From: Xanthostigma xanthostigma
Lineage: Eukaryota; Arthropoda; Insecta; Raphidioptera; Raphidiidae
Direction of reading: 5' to 3'
DNA: 64,000 nucleotides
Assembly: GCA_963575645.1 (NCBI GenBank)
Contig: OY754469.1
Location: 38,770,753 to 38,834,752 of the forward strand
Part shown: positions 44,261 through 56,630 of the stretch, one piece after another
How positions within the stretch are numbered: position 1 is the stretch's first letter
Layout of the letters: the number at the start of each line of letters is the position of its first letter
Position numbers and translations under genes: made by a program
The notes under the pieces: generated by a model
Seen by the model: the letters and a program-made list of their open reading frames with translations, nothing else
Told to the model about the DNA's origin: nothing
Database searches by the model: none

Positions 44261-44675
44261 CTAGCGGTCTGTCCTGGTTTCGCTCGGCTGCGATAAATAT
44301 AATTCTGCAAAATGTATTTCGTTTGCTGCTCGGCGTCTGAACTAATACCTCTGAGCAAATTCTACCAGATTTGCTTCTGAACTAATAGCTTTGAGCGAAT
44401 TCTAAAAGATGTCGCTACTTGGGACTAAAACAGCTGTTTTTTGTTTGCTTCTGAACTAATAGCTTTGAGTAAATTCTATAGGATGTCGTTACATGTTAAT
44501 AAAACAGTTTTTTTGAGAAAACACTATAATTTTGTACAACATTTTTAATAAAAACTATCCTATAGCGTGAGTTGCACCAAGCAAGACACATTTACAAAAT
44601 TTCATTAAAATCGGTTTAGTGGTTTCGGAGATTAGCGCGGCCAAAATTATGAGAAGAGAATTTTATATATACAGA
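44261..44675 (-). mobile_element. Helitron-like element, family 2, copy 2
   Basis: CTAGCGGTCTGTCCTGGTTT at the left and TTATATATACAGA at the right are the reverse of the 3' and 5' ends at 5669-6049. The interiors match (GGTTTCGGAGATTAGCGCGG). It contains a partial internal duplication (CTGAACTAATAGCTTTGAG twice). Confidence 0.65.
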
Positions 44676-44834
44676 TAGGCAAGCAGTTTCTTTTGTACGG
44701 CTATCTCCTCCTAAACTATACTGAACCGATTTCGACGATCGAGGTGTCGTTTGAAAGGGCTCGACGTACAGATGGGAAATAGGGTGTCATCATTGCGATA
44801 AGTGCTTTAAGAGTTGAAAATCAATTGTCAAAAA

Positions 44835-45352
44835 AATGATTTTTAACCGACTTCAACAAAAAGGAGGAGATTCTATGGTCGTCTGTATATATATTTTTTT
44901 ATTTATATATATATTTTTTTTTATGTATTTTCACCGATTTCTCCGTGAATTATGGACCGATTTTCAAAATTTTTTTTTATTCGAAAGAGTGCACCTCAGA
45001 GGTGGTCCCATCGGAACCAATTAGTCAGGATCTGATGGTGGAATCCGGAGAAATCGAGGGAAACTCTCAAATTTCAAAGGCACGCATAATGTTTTTTGAT
45101 GTATGTTCACTGATTTTTAGTGTTAGATTAACACTAAAAAGAGAAAAATAAAATATTTTTAACAAAAAAATTGAACCGACTTCACACTAAAAAGTAAAAA
45201 ATTATTGCGTATTGAAATGTTTTGGAGTCGGTGTAGTTCTCGGAATAGATTTCAATTTGGCTGACACCGACTCCAAAACATTTCAATACGCAATTATTTT
45301 TTACTTTTTAGTGTGAAGTCGGTTCACTTTTTTTGTTAAAAATATTTTATTA
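44835..45352. mobile_element. ACCGACTTC repeat ending in a foldback
   Basis: AACCGACTTCAACAAAAAGG at 44844 opens the family block. At the right, arms at 45149-45235 and 45262-45350 fold back (TTGAACCGACTTCACACTAA and its mirror, and GGAGTCGGTGT with ACACCGACTCC) around about 26 bases. Confidence 0.5.
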
Positions 45353-45355
45353 CCT

Positions 45356-48049
45356 TTATAAAATATCTGATAGGTACATGATTAGCAGGTTTTGGAAAAA
45401 CAATTTGTATTAGATATGCGAAAATAGTTACGGTTCACTATTAATTGTCCATACGCCCTTGGTAATAAAAAATAAACAATGGGAAACTATTTTCCAGAGC
45501 TAAAAAAGTTTAAATATTTTTTATTGTCAATAAATCTCTAAAGAAGATCAATCAGAAACTTTTGTCTCACTCTGTGTAATAAACTCTTAATGAGTACAAA
45601 TTGCCGTTTCCTAATTAAAAGGTAAAATTATTATATTTACTATTAAAATGTTGCAATATAAACAACATAATTGCCGACAATATAAACAATTTAGTGTTAG
45701 GAAAGAAATATTTACCAAAACGTTAATTATTCAAAAATTGTTTTTTTATGAAATTTGTTGGAGATTTAATAATAGAAACCTTGCTCTAAATTTGAACATA
45801 AAATTATAAGTAATAAAAAATTAATTATCTAAAAGAACATGCCTAAGATATTACAATATACAAAAACTGGTTAACGCATATTCTGTAATAAGGGTTTTTC
45901 AGAGTGGAAAGAAGGAAACATTTAAATAGTACTTCCACGTTCCAAACTCATTTTTCAAGATAATTTTTCAATTCAGTTCTAAAAGTGTTAAAGTGGTACC
46001 AGAAATCACTGTAGTTGAAAACTATAAAAAAAACAGGAATTTAGTCGTCCTAGGCAACCCTACGGGAACCTGATCCGACCATTTTCGGTATTCATTTTGA
46101 TGTGGTTACTAAAGCCCCATAAGTAGAGGTAGAATTTTTATGTATTTGTTGGGTCGGTAAGAGCTTTTTTATTTCGGAATACATATGGTTGGCGTCTTAA
46201 ATAATGACCTAAAATAACAGCAGTTCGGTTTTTATTTCGTGTTGATAGGCATAAAAAAGTCAAAGTAATTATTTTGATGTCGACTTCAATTTTTTTTCTT
46301 TTTAGGAGCTTTTCTTGAAGGTGGTTAAATTTTTTAACAAAAATTATATTAGCAGCTTTGAAATACGTACTGTATATATCATTAATTGTCTTTCTATAGT
46401 GATATATGATTACTAAAATTTAAAAAAAATAATGCCATTCCCTACTTGTGTAGTAGTAAAAACTGCTGAGCCGATTGAAATAAAAGTTATATGGAAGGAT
46501 CGAACAGCATCCAATTTATTCAAATCGGTTAACCTGTCGAGAATCATTAAAAAAATCATAAATTTACAAGAACAATTGGCAACCTCTGTTTTTTAAGCCA
46601 GTTAAAAAGTACCTAAATTGTTGTTTTTTTATTGAATTTATCTGATAAATTCATTTTTTTATAGAGTACTAAGAAAAAACATTGTAATTATCAGGTATTA
46701 GATTGTTGACATGTTAAAGTACATACAATAAATATTATTGATATTTAATAAATCGATATTGATGAAGGGAGATATATAGGTACTTAATAAATATACCTAA
46801 CCTATAGATTAGTGATACTGACTTAATTAAAACGTCTGATCGTTCTTTTCTGCATCATCTCCTATAAAATAGCAATTTTTCATGCCTGTATAGCAATCGT
46901 AAAATGATCAAAGTATCACTAGTTCGTAAAGAAAAACAAAAGTACGCGATCTAGCCAATTACACAGTCATAAACTGTCTACCGATACCTACCGAATAGTA
47001 ATTCCCATCAACAATCTAATAAAATTGAAATTTGTTATACAATGGAACTGTCAAAAATGTTTAAAATATGCTGAAAATGAAGTGAAAACTAGCTAGTTTA
47101 TTACGGTCGTGCGCAAAAAATGTAGTGCCTTTATAGGTATATCTCAAATGTCTATAAGGAACTCCAAAAATGTGAATTGGCACTAGGCCTAAATAACCCT
47201 AACCGTTGGTGGCATTAAAATTTAAACCTACTTGCCGAATTTCGATGGTTAAAAGGTAAAATCTCTCCGCAGCTCATTTATTTCAGATATAGTATAGTTA
47301 AATGATGAACATATTAATATAAATAGATTATATTATTATCAAAAGAACAATTTGCTATATAAATAATTAATTAATATAATATCAGAACAGTTGTGACTTT
47401 AATCGATTAAGAGAAATTGCTGATTATAGACGCTCGACGTCTAAGGTCATTTGTGTTAATTGATTATGCTACTGAAACCAATCTAATTAACATTATTATT
47501 ACAAGTTGAATATCAAAGTGAGTAAAATATATAGTTTCTCATTTAGTCACATTATTATTTTTGAAAACATACATTGTTGTTTTAGCACCTCTAACCTCAG
47601 CTGAATTGAACCGAATATCATTTTTTAGAAAATCTGTGATCATTAATATATCCACACTGGGTATATTATCAGAATTGGCTTCTATAAAACCTTTGTCACT
47701 CATTATTAAATAGAATTAGTTGTCAACAATAGTTTATTTACACTAAAGGACTCCGCACAAACCTTCTGGGATTTGGTTATCGGTTAAATTGATCGAAAAT
47801 GCTTTTATTTCATAGTTTAAAGATCACTAAGAAAAAGTGTCCATCGGTGCATAGCCGAAAAATTTTTAGCTACAGATATGTTTAGCCAGATTTTAGATAT
47901 AGGGATATTCATTGTGCTGCACAATGCGATTCTTCCCTTGCTTCCATTCAAAAATAACCCAATAATTATTATCTTTTACTGTATCAATCTTTGCTATTGA
48001 CGTCAGTAATCAGTATCTATAATATTCTAATGTATCGATTTTTTTTCAG
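45356..48049. other. Non-coding region upstream of the first coding exon
   Basis: This 2.7-kb AT-rich stretch has no complete element. A weak piece of ACCGATTGAAAT-type debris lies at 46410-46620. If an upstream first exon is used, this is intron 1 of the beta-glucuronidase gene; it ends in TTTTTTTTCAG at 48049, a good acceptor. No obvious TATA-type promoter stands directly before the ATG. Confidence 0.4.
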
Positions 48050-48053
48050 GTAA
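48050..48053 (+). other. 5' end of first coding exon (splice acceptor before ATG)
   Basis: A T-rich tract and CAG end at 48049, leaving only GTAA before the ATG of the beta-glucuronidase. The start is therefore supplied on an internal exon, and transcription begins farther upstream. This ATG is chosen because it directly precedes a good signal peptide and no ATG lies between it and the acceptor. Confidence 0.7.
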
Positions 48054-51000
48054 ATGGCGACAGCCGCAGCACTCGTCTGGTGTTTAGTCGTCGCGAAGAC
48101 ATTGGCAGAACCGTTCGAATTTTTGAACAACGGCCAGGGTATCAACGGGATCAAGAGTGACTCGAACCATCCGCCCATAGTGTACGATGTCGAGGCAGAT
48201 ATTCAAGAAATACCGATCGATGATGTTCGATATCCTCAGATAACGAATGATCTTGGCGTCGGCATGCTGTACCCTCGAGAAAGCGAGACGCGGCAACAGA
48301 AGTCGCTCGACGGACTTTGGAACTTCGTCATGACCAAAGATAAGAATTCTGGATATCGGAACTTTTACTATCAGCGAAGTCTCAAAGAGGTAATTACAAA
48401 CGAGTGAGTTGTCAGGTTTGTTTTTAAAAGAAAACAGGACATAGTCGGTGGGGGGGGGGGGTTGTCACTTTTGAAGAAGAAAACATTTATACTTCTTTGT
48501 TGTCGTGTTTTGAACTTCTAATGAAAATCCATTCTTCGAACACTACTTGTTCAAGGTTATTATCGAATCTGATTGAACATTGATATATTGTCGGTAGGTA
48601 AATGGAGTGATTGACATGCCCGTGCCATCTAGCTACAATGATGTAACCCTGAACAAGGAATTGCGGGATCACGTGGGACCAGTTTGGTACGACAGGACTT
48701 TCTACGTACCCATCTCCTGGTGCAACGACACGCGTGTCTGGCTACGTTTCGGAAGCGTGCATTACTCCGCACAAGTCGTAAGTGACCACCACTAAATATA
48801 GCATGTTTGTCGGTTCAATTATAGATGTAATGGTATCATCTATGAATTCATCCAGAAATCGAATTGACTTCTTACTTAGGAATCCATAAGAAGTCATCTA
48901 AAAATTCAACGAAATCCTACTGAAAACACCATGAGAATCTAGATTAAAATACAAGTTACTTCCCAGGTGGAAGATTGAAATTATCATGCGATAACTAAGA
49001 AAGTTATAAATCAACATATTTCATAGTAAACTATTGCCCATTTTAAAAATAAGTGAGTAGTTGAATTTAATTATTTTATATTGATTGTAGTGGATAAATA
49101 ACAAACTAGCAATGGGACACGAGATCGGACATTTGCCTTTCGAGGCAGAAATAACGTCACTCCTGAATTTTGGAGCCGAAAATCTTATCACAGTGGCATG
49201 CGACAACACATTAACTGATGATACTGTACCTCAAGGTTGGGTCAATGAAAAGGACGGGTAAGTTTAAGATATTTGAGATTCACCAGAATAAAATCTTACA
49301 AAAATGAAGGGAATAGTATTATTCATTTATTTATATCTTTCACCATTTTGGTTTGTTAATTTGTGATTGAATTTTTCTCTACTCTGGTGTCGAATCCAAA
49401 ATAAAGACTGTTTCTTTCTTTTTCCAGTGACGAAGGCAAATTCTTGACGCAAGACTACAGTTTCGATTTCTTCAACTACGCCGGCATACATCGACCAGTT
49501 GTGCTTCACACAACACCTCTGGTCTACATCAACGACATAACAACATCGACTGTTGATATCTCGTCGAACACAGCCACTGTCGAATTCGACGTCAGCATCA
49601 AAGGCGTCGACGACGATCAGCCCGATCCTTATTGTCGAGTCGCACTCCTCGATACGTCCAACACAAATGTGGCACAAGTTGTTTACGATGTTAATTCCAC
49701 GTGCAGCGGGAAACTCACTGTGAAGGATCCAAAACTTTGGTAAGAAAATATTTTTTCCAAATGAAAAGCAAACATTCTATCCCCCAATTATCTTGACACC
49801 ATAATTTGACTTTCATCCAAATCATATTTCTGTTTAATATATTGCGAAAATTCTCAACGGTTTTTGATTAACAGGTGGCCTTACCTGATGTCGGATACAC
49901 CAGGCCAAATGTACACAGTACAAGTGACGCTAACCGACACTGATGAGAAATTTGCGACTGTTCTTGACGTGTACCGACAGCCAATAGGCATTAGGATGTT
50001 GAGATGGACCAACACGACGTTCCTCATCAATGAGCGTCCGGTTTATCTACGAGGATTCGGTCGGCATGAGGATTCCGATGTAAGTACAGGAGAAACACCG
50101 AGGTAGAAAACTTGTTTTATGCCAACTCTGTCAGCTCCATCGAAAACTTGGTCGGTGTTCAGTACTTGTCAGATTAAGAGGGTGGTTTTATCACACGATC
50201 TAGGCTCGAACTAATTATATCCTCTCCAGTACTGAAAAGTAAACTAGACTCGAAAGCTCCCAAAACATTTATCATAACTTGTACTGACTTTCCTTATTTG
50301 AAGCGAAAGGCTTGGCTCTGCTTTGATAAAATAAAATCGCCCGTTTGATAATTGTTTTAACTTTAGAACAATAATCCGAAAGTCTTCTGATGCCTCAACA
50401 AATAATTTCTTTGTTAGAGCTAATTGTTGCAGCAAATGCGTTATTCTGTTGCAACACTTAGATTTCAAAGTGCTTGAAACATTTATTAGCAAACGTAATC
50501 AATAACGGTTACTTTTGCAGATCCGTGGTAAGGGGTTGGATCTACCACTGGTGACTCGAGACTACAACCTAATCAAGTGGATCGGTGCTAACGCGTATCG
50601 AACTTCACATTATCCTTACGCCGAGGAAATCATGGACTTCGCCGATAAACACGGCATCATGATTATCGATGAATGTCCGAGTGTTGATACCGAGTAAGTG
50701 AAATTATATTTATAACCAATGGAATGTCAAAATTGAGACACAATTTAGCTTTTTTTTCGCTCTATTTTTAGCGTTAAAGAAACAATTGGATAGGAAGTGT
50801 GTTTTTTTTCCTGATGAAACCAGGGTAACTTTGAAAGCATCCGTGAAGGCCTGGGACAAGTCTTGATGTTTGCAATATCCTTGCAACATTGTGCGGATGT
50901 CGAAGCAAATTCTTTCCCAGAACATCAAAGGGTTTCCTTACAGAAATATTTCAGGTAGCAAATGTATCATCATACTCGTTGAGGACATTTGGTAATTTAA

Positions 51001-52609
51001 AACGTTGCCCTGGTTTCATCTGACAATAAAATGTGCTTCCAGTCTAATAACTCTTTTAATATTAAAGATGTAACAGAAAAATCGAGTTGTGCGTATAGTT
51101 TAATAGTTCTGACTTCTGATAATAATTAAAATAGGGAAGCGTCTTCAGAATAAAATGTAAATTATCTGGCTAACATTTCTTTGTTAATATTAACAGTAAA
51201 TACTCATCAGCGTTGCTCAAGAAACATATAAGATCCCTGAGCGAATTGGTACGTCGTGACAAGAATCGTCCAGCCGTGATAGCTTGGTCTTTGGCGAACG
51301 AACCCAGAACTCAACTCCCCGATGCTGACAGCTATTTTGGCCAAGTAGCGGATCACGTTAGAAGTCTCGACCGCACCAGGCCACTCACAATTGCTATCGC
51401 TAGATCTTATGCGGAAGATCTCTCTGTAAGTATTCATTGATTTTGTGTTTAACTAGATCTCCTTGCTGAAAAGTCCTAAAATGGGCAATCATAATTGGAT
51501 TATTAGTATTCCCAACAAACACTTTGGAATTGTTCGAGTCAAAACTAAATGAAACGATTCATTCCGTTAGAAATTTCAATTGTTTTTAATGTTCACTCTA
51601 TTTGTCAGGCGAAACATCTGGATATAATCAGTTTCAACCGATACAATGGATGGTACAGCAATCCTGGTCGTACCCAACTGATAACTAACCAGGTGATAAA
51701 CGAGGCGACAGCCTGGTTTCGGAAGCACAACAAACCGATCATCATGAGCGAATATGGTGCTGATACCTTGTCCGGTTTGCATTTGGTACGTTTTTAAAAC
51801 ATTTTTAGACGAAGAGATAATGAGTACTAAAAGAAAACCCAATAAGTGAGGACAAGACTATTTATTTGTTTTTGAATTTCGAAAAGTACAGCTGCTGTAA
51901 ACACCGTAATAATTTTTCTGTAAGAGATACCTCTGACACCATCAGTTTTTCGAAATTATAGCTGTCCTAGTTTTGGAAATAAAAGGGGCTTGTAATAGAA
52001 GATCCACGGAAACAGGGCACTGCCCCACTTTCGTCTAATTCTTAACTTTACGATAGCTGCAAAACTAATTTCGGTATCAGAAAAATCAGATAAGAGCCGT
52101 TTTATGATTTTTTTTAATATTTCAGCAACCGGAATACGTGTGGTCGGAAGAATACCAGCTTCACGTGCTGTCGAAGCATTTCACAGCGTTCGATTCTCTA
52201 CGAGAAAGTGGATTCTTTATCGGAGAGTTTTTATGGAATTTCGCCGATTTCAAAACGGAGCAATGTGAGTAAAAAATGAAAAATAAAGGTCCCTCTTTTA
52301 CAAAAATTCGACTTTCGATAAATTTAATCGAGAAACAAATCCCATAAGGTTTGTGCGGGGTTCTTTCCTTTTATTTTTGACAATTATTTTATTTCAGCGA
52401 CGACGCGAGTCGGCGGTAACAGGAAAGGCATTTTCACGCGCGATCGTCAACCGAAAGCGAGCGCCTTCCATATGCGACGGCGCTACTGGTCACTTGCCCA
52501 CGTACTCGACCATGCCGCGCTACCCGACGATTTGTATCCCTACACGATCTCACCAAACGCCACCACTGCCTCATGTATATCCGACCAAAAAAAACGCAAT
52601 GAACTGTGA
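48054..52609 (+). CDS. GUSB: Beta-glucuronidase (glycoside hydrolase family 2), 10 coding exons
   Basis: Predicted lysosomal/secreted enzyme that releases terminal beta-D-glucuronic acid from glycosaminoglycans and conjugates. Coding exons: 48054-48389, 48598-48777, 49091-49257, 49428-49739, 49875-50079, 50521-50693, 51197-51425, 51609-51785, 52126-52264, 52398-52609. All introns are GT-AG and the phases agree, giving 709 residues (human enzyme 651). Residues 1-18 are a signal peptide. A sugar-binding domain (about 75-285), Ig-like domain (to about 390) and TIM barrel (to about 670) follow. NAYRTSHYP (424-432) and [15 protein letters not shown] (479-493) are family signatures. E493 is the expected acid/base, E582 in SEYG the nucleophile, Y546 the active-site tyrosine, and N647-x-K649 the glucuronate motif, which argues against a beta-galactosidase. 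The protein ends in RNEL, fitting the ER-retention pattern. Four N-glycosylation sequons are visible. Nothing appears broken. Confidence 0.95.
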
Positions 52610-52662
52610 TCTAATTACTATTACTTAATTATAAATATTATGTTAATATTAGCTTGTATGGA

Positions 52663-52668
52663 AATAAA
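52663..52668 (+). terminator. Polyadenylation signal of the beta-glucuronidase gene
   Basis: AATAAA lies 54 bases after the TGA stop (52607-52609), with a T-rich tract (GTTTTTTTTTAAG) starting about 15 bases beyond. This gives a very short 3' UTR, common in insects. Confidence 0.65.
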
Positions 52669-52699
52669 TGTACTGAAAAAGTTTTTTTTTAAGTTATTT

Positions 52700-53964
52700 T
52701 TGATACCTATGCTGAGTTTCTGATACGACTTTCAGAAGAAGATTATTGTTTTCAACTATGGAAGCGATGTTACCTCAAGCCATCTCAATACGGCCCGCGA
52801 CCAAAATCTATCCAGTGAGAATTTTAAACACCTGACATCAATGAGCTTATTAAAAACAAGAGACCTCAGGTGTCTGAATCTTCAAACTCAAGATAATTTA
52901 CCCTTTTTATTACCTTTATATAAAAATTGATTTAAACTAAATAAAGATTTTAATTTAGTATGTGTTTTTAATTTAGTCTGGCCCGGTAAGACACCCTAAA
53001 TCTTATAAATGGCCTTTTAGAAAAATCAGTCTGACACCTTTAAACTAAGGGTACGTTTAATTTTGCACTCTTAGGTCAAGCAGATTTTTGGTCACGTGAC
53101 AAGTGAACCATTTAAACAATTTCAGTCAGAGCCGTAACTAGCTTTTTTGGGACTCTGGGCAAGACTGGGTCCTACACTAATTTTTATGAAAGAAATAAAG
53201 CTACTTATTTCCCCAAAATAATAGTCTTGACCAGTAATACAACCAGAAATACATTGATGAGAGTGGAGGACAATCTAGTCACTAATCTTCTGGAGTTCAT
53301 AAGAAGATCCAAACCATTGGAGAACTAGATCCAAGTCAAGGCGGAGCACAAAAATGTTTCTAGGATGATGTGCATAACGGGCTATTAAGCCACAACCCTT
53401 AATTTATTCATTCATTCAGTACAACCAGAAACACAAATTTTGAAGCGAGCTAAACAAATTTTAGCTAGATATGTTTCAACTGATTTCTAGAAAGAATTTT
53501 AAAAATTACGCGTATTGTTCTCGTACTTTTTTTAGCTACTATGTTGTTCGGACAGTAGAGGGGGGGGGAGGCTACTATTTTGAACAGGTTCCCAAAAAGT
53601 TGTTGAAAGACGTAGTTTTTTTTTAATATAATGCGAATTGTTTACGATGTTTATGAATTATGGAACCGTAGTTAGCTCCCTGGTTTTAGCTATGTCACTG
53701 ATATCGCAATTCGCAATCGCTGTTGAGATCACATTCACGATTCAGCGATGAAAATAATGGTCACGCGAACAGGCTGACATCTGTTAACGCAACGTTTAAT
53801 GTACAATGGAATGGCTTTACGATCTCTACACATGTGCTACACATGTATTTGAAACATTTTAACCGTGTACTTTATAAGCTCACACAAAAGATGTCGCTAT
53901 ACGGTAACCTCACAAAGTACCGCAATCGTCCATCATTTTGGGGCATACGATTCAATTAAAATAT
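52700..53964. other. Non-coding, with paralogue of a MITE target site
   Basis: About 52994-53035 (ACACCCTAAATCTTATAAAT, then CAGTCTGACACC) is the same sequence that flanks the MITE at 6841, here without the MITE. CAGAGCCGTAACTAGC near 53126 and TAGCTATGTCACTG near 53690 could be the worn ends of a hAT-like element; no target duplication supports this. Confidence 0.35.
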
Positions 53965-54479
53965 ACAGGTGTCCCACGACATGACTGCCATAGCCTGGGA
54001 CTGCGTTGCTGGGGTGATTTCAAGTCAAAAACATCTAATGAACATATACCAGGAACGCTATCCTAACTGAGCTAGAAGCATTTGAAATTTTAGATAAGTA
54101 GTAGTAGGAATTCCCTACTAATTTAAAAACCATTTAAAAAGAAATCGCTTTATTGAATTAGTTGCTCAAAATGTCCACCCAGTTACTGTATACATAGTCT
54201 AGCTCTTCTTAGAATTGAAGTGGTAGCTCTGCGAAGAGTCTCAGGATCAGCACGAATAAATACCAATGGTGATTCACAGCCACCTGGTCTTTTTAATAAT
54301 AACAAAACTAACAGCCGAACCTAATACCTGCATTAGTGGGCTTACTTATTTCAAATTTCAAATGCGTCTAGCTTAGTTAGGATAGCGTTCCTGGTATATG
54401 TTCATTAGACATTTTTGACTTGAAATCACCCTAGCAACACAGTCCCAGGCTATGGCAGTCATGTCGCGGGACATCCTGT
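53965..54479. mobile_element. Inverted-repeat element with ATAT flanks
   Basis: The left arm of about 130 bases (GTCCCACGACATGACTGCCA, CCAGGAACGCTATCCTAACT) is mirrored at the right (AGTTAGGATAGCGTTCCTGG, TGGCAGTCATGTCGCGGGAC). Both flanks read ATAT. No coding region. Confidence 0.7.
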
Positions 54480-54528
54480 ATATAAATGTTTTCGTAACTA
54501 ACAAAAAAAATAAAAATAGTTTAAAAAA

Positions 54529-54800
54529 AACTAAAAAACACGCTTTATATTGAACTAAAAAGTAAAAAATATTTTTTTTTAAATAAGCTTAAAATGCGTG
54601 GGGCGCTTTGTTCCACATTTTCATACATCGAGCGTCCCACGCTTTTTAAGCTTATTTTAAAAAAAATATTTTTTACTTTTTAGTTCGATATAAAGCGTGT
54701 TTTTTAGTTTTTTTTAAACTATATTTATTTTTCACTTTTTAGTTTGATATAAAGCGTGTTTTTTAGTTTTTTTTTTAACTATATTCATTTTCCACTTTTT
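54529..54800. mobile_element. Foldback element with repeated arm
   Basis: AAAAAACACGCTTTATATTG and AACTAAAAAGTAAAAAATA at the left are mirrored at 54665-54712. The mirrored block is then repeated twice more in tandem (TTTGATATAAAGCGTGTTTT near 54743, ACTTTTTAGTTCGATTTATT near 54796). The loop contains GCGTGGGGCGC and GCGTCCCACGC, a second small hairpin. Confidence 0.6.
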
Positions 54801-54849
54801 AGTTCGATTTATTGTCAAAAATTTGCCGAAAAAAAACAATTTTTTTTCG

Positions 54850-54940
54850 GCGTGGATGGTATTAGAACCCACGACCCGTGATTCCGAGAGTTGACGTCAG
54901 CGAAGACCCGTACCTTAGACCGCACGGCTAGCCAGTGCGT
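54850..54940 (-). repeat. tRNA-Leu-like sequence (SINE head or captured tRNA)
   Basis: The minus strand has TGGCTAGCCGTGCGGTCTAA (A box of type II tRNAs, compare the tRNA-Leu GGCCGAGCGGTCTAAGG), a long variable-arm region, and GTGGGTTCTAATACCATCC (T arm with a B box altered at GGTTCTAAT). It directly follows the foldback element. Confidence 0.5.
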
Positions 54941-55186
54941 ACTTACAGTGCTGGCATATTATACCACTATATAAACCACTTGCTGTAGTCCAAACGAGTT
55001 TACAAACATACATACATACAAGTGAAACTAATACAAAACGTGTAAAAAACCTCGAGTCGTAGTGCCAAACTCTGCCGATAATATAGTGTATTTGCTAATA
55101 CAGACATTGCGGCTTTGTGAATTTAAGTTTGTTTTTCGACAAAATAAATATTCACCTCTTAGTAGGTACACCCCTTAAAATAACAT

Positions 55187-55272
55187 TTTTCCACATAACC
55201 ATTTCCTAATCTTAAAATAATAAAATCGTCAATAAATGCCAGAATCTAAGAAGTTTCACTTCTACCGCGTCA
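55187..55272. repeat. Dispersed repeat block, second copy
   Basis: Matches about 2450-2535 (CCATTTCCTAATCTTAAAAT, GAATCTAAGAAGTTTCACTT). Confidence 0.45.
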
Positions 55273-55443
55273 GAGTTTCACATATTATTTTATGACTTTA
55301 AACGCTTTTTGGCCAGTTTGATTTTAACCGAACTTATAGTAAAAATCAAGCTGAATCTATTCCAATCACCCGCAACCCTCTATATCTCTGTTGGTTTCAG
55401 ATATGAGCATTTATATTTCCTTAAACTTAAAACGCTATAGCTT

Positions 55444-55776
55444 CTAAACGAAGAAACAAACAGAGTGAAAAATAATGGCTGCATGGAGTCTGTGGACCGT
55501 ATTTAACCGATGTTTTAGTACATGCGGATGAATAGACGTTCCTTTAGCGTTAACGGGTGAACTACCTGTAAGTATCTTCTGCAGCTCTAAGGGCAATCTA
55601 CCTTGACCACCCAGTCGAGCCACGCAACTGGCCAAATACAAAGCAGAAGGTCGTCGCAGTGGCGTCAGTTGCAGTGGCAGGACGATGTGGGCGCCCCGAT
55701 GGCCACTGACCCCTCGCCTGGCAGGATATGCGAGCATCTCTACTTCCGGAATCACGACGACACGATAAACAAACAA
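55444..55776 (-). other. GC-rich unassigned open frame
   Basis: A 110-residue frame on the minus strand crosses a GC-richer block (55580-55760). Other frames in the same block are also open on both strands. No domain, signal or family resemblance is recognised, and the composition is Leu/Arg/Pro-rich without motif. It could be an exon, a promoter-type island or a chance frame. I do not call it a gene. Confidence 0.15.
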
Positions 55777-55799
55777 AAAAAAAACGAGGACGTTTCATT

Positions 55800-56344
55800 T
55801 TTTTTTTTGGTAGTATTTCAATAATCCGTCATTAAACTGCCATTGAAACAATTAAATCGAAGAATTCTTGAAAATTCGAAATGATGGGAAAGTTTTGTTT
55901 TATACGGCCTCAAAGACCGTACCGTAACAAGAGTCTGGCAAACGGGGTGCACGCCAGGAGCGCAAACGAGGGAGGGCGCGATCAGCAATGCGATCGTGAT
56001 TGTTTTATTTGAAGATATAACGGACAAAATTTTGAGGGGCGAAATCAGAATTTTGCCGATGAATCCAGCTATGGCAGTACTCAAAGAGACTTGGTAATGA
56101 TGACTTGAGCATCATCGTCTCCCTATAGTTTCTGCGGCTAAATTAAAATTCAAGTTTCTGATCAGTGATGTGACGTACTTCCGCTTCTGCTTACACAAAT
56201 ACGAAAGTTCCGCAACGTTTTTATACTTTTGTTTACGTGTGTTTAATGTCCCATTGATTAATGTTTTTAAATTGGCATTGAAAAAAATTCTCACAAAATT
56301 TCAGCTTCCTAGATCCAACTTGTGAATGGCGAAAACCGAGTTTG
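55800..56344. other. Non-coding, no recognised element
   Basis: GC-richer patch at 55925-56000 (AACGGGGTGCACGCCAGGAG) without a gene or repeat that I can name. Confidence 0.3.
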
Positions 56345-56630
56345 TTTCCCATGTAGCTGGTAGAAAAAAATTAGTTTTTAATTTTTGATAGCAGCATTTT
56401 GTAGAGAATTAAATTTTCCATAAAAAATGTCCTTAGTACTTAATTCGTGAATCCATTATTTTCAAATTAATTACGGTTTTTATGAGAATGTTTAAACGAA
56501 CATATCTTTGAAAACAATGAATTCACGAATTTAACACTAAGGACCTTTTTTGTGTGAAATTTAATTCTCTACAAAATGCTGTTATCAAAAATTAGAATCA
56601 ATTTTTTTTCTATCAGCTATCCGAGTTTGA
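56345..56630. mobile_element. Foldback element
   Basis: Arms at about 56353-56467 and 56507-56620 are mirrored (CATTTTGTAGAGAATTAAAT with ATTTAATTCTCTACAAAATG; GTCCTTAGTACTTAATTCGT loosely with its mirror) around about 40 bases. Confidence 0.6.

Noticed and set aside
48054..52609. Beta-galactosidase or beta-mannosidase identity for the family 2 enzyme
   Set aside because: The N-x-K motif (647-649) and the overall match to beta-glucuronidase motifs ([26 protein letters not shown]) fit beta-glucuronidase.
53126..53700. Further hAT-like element
   Set aside because: Ends resemble each other only loosely and there is no target duplication.
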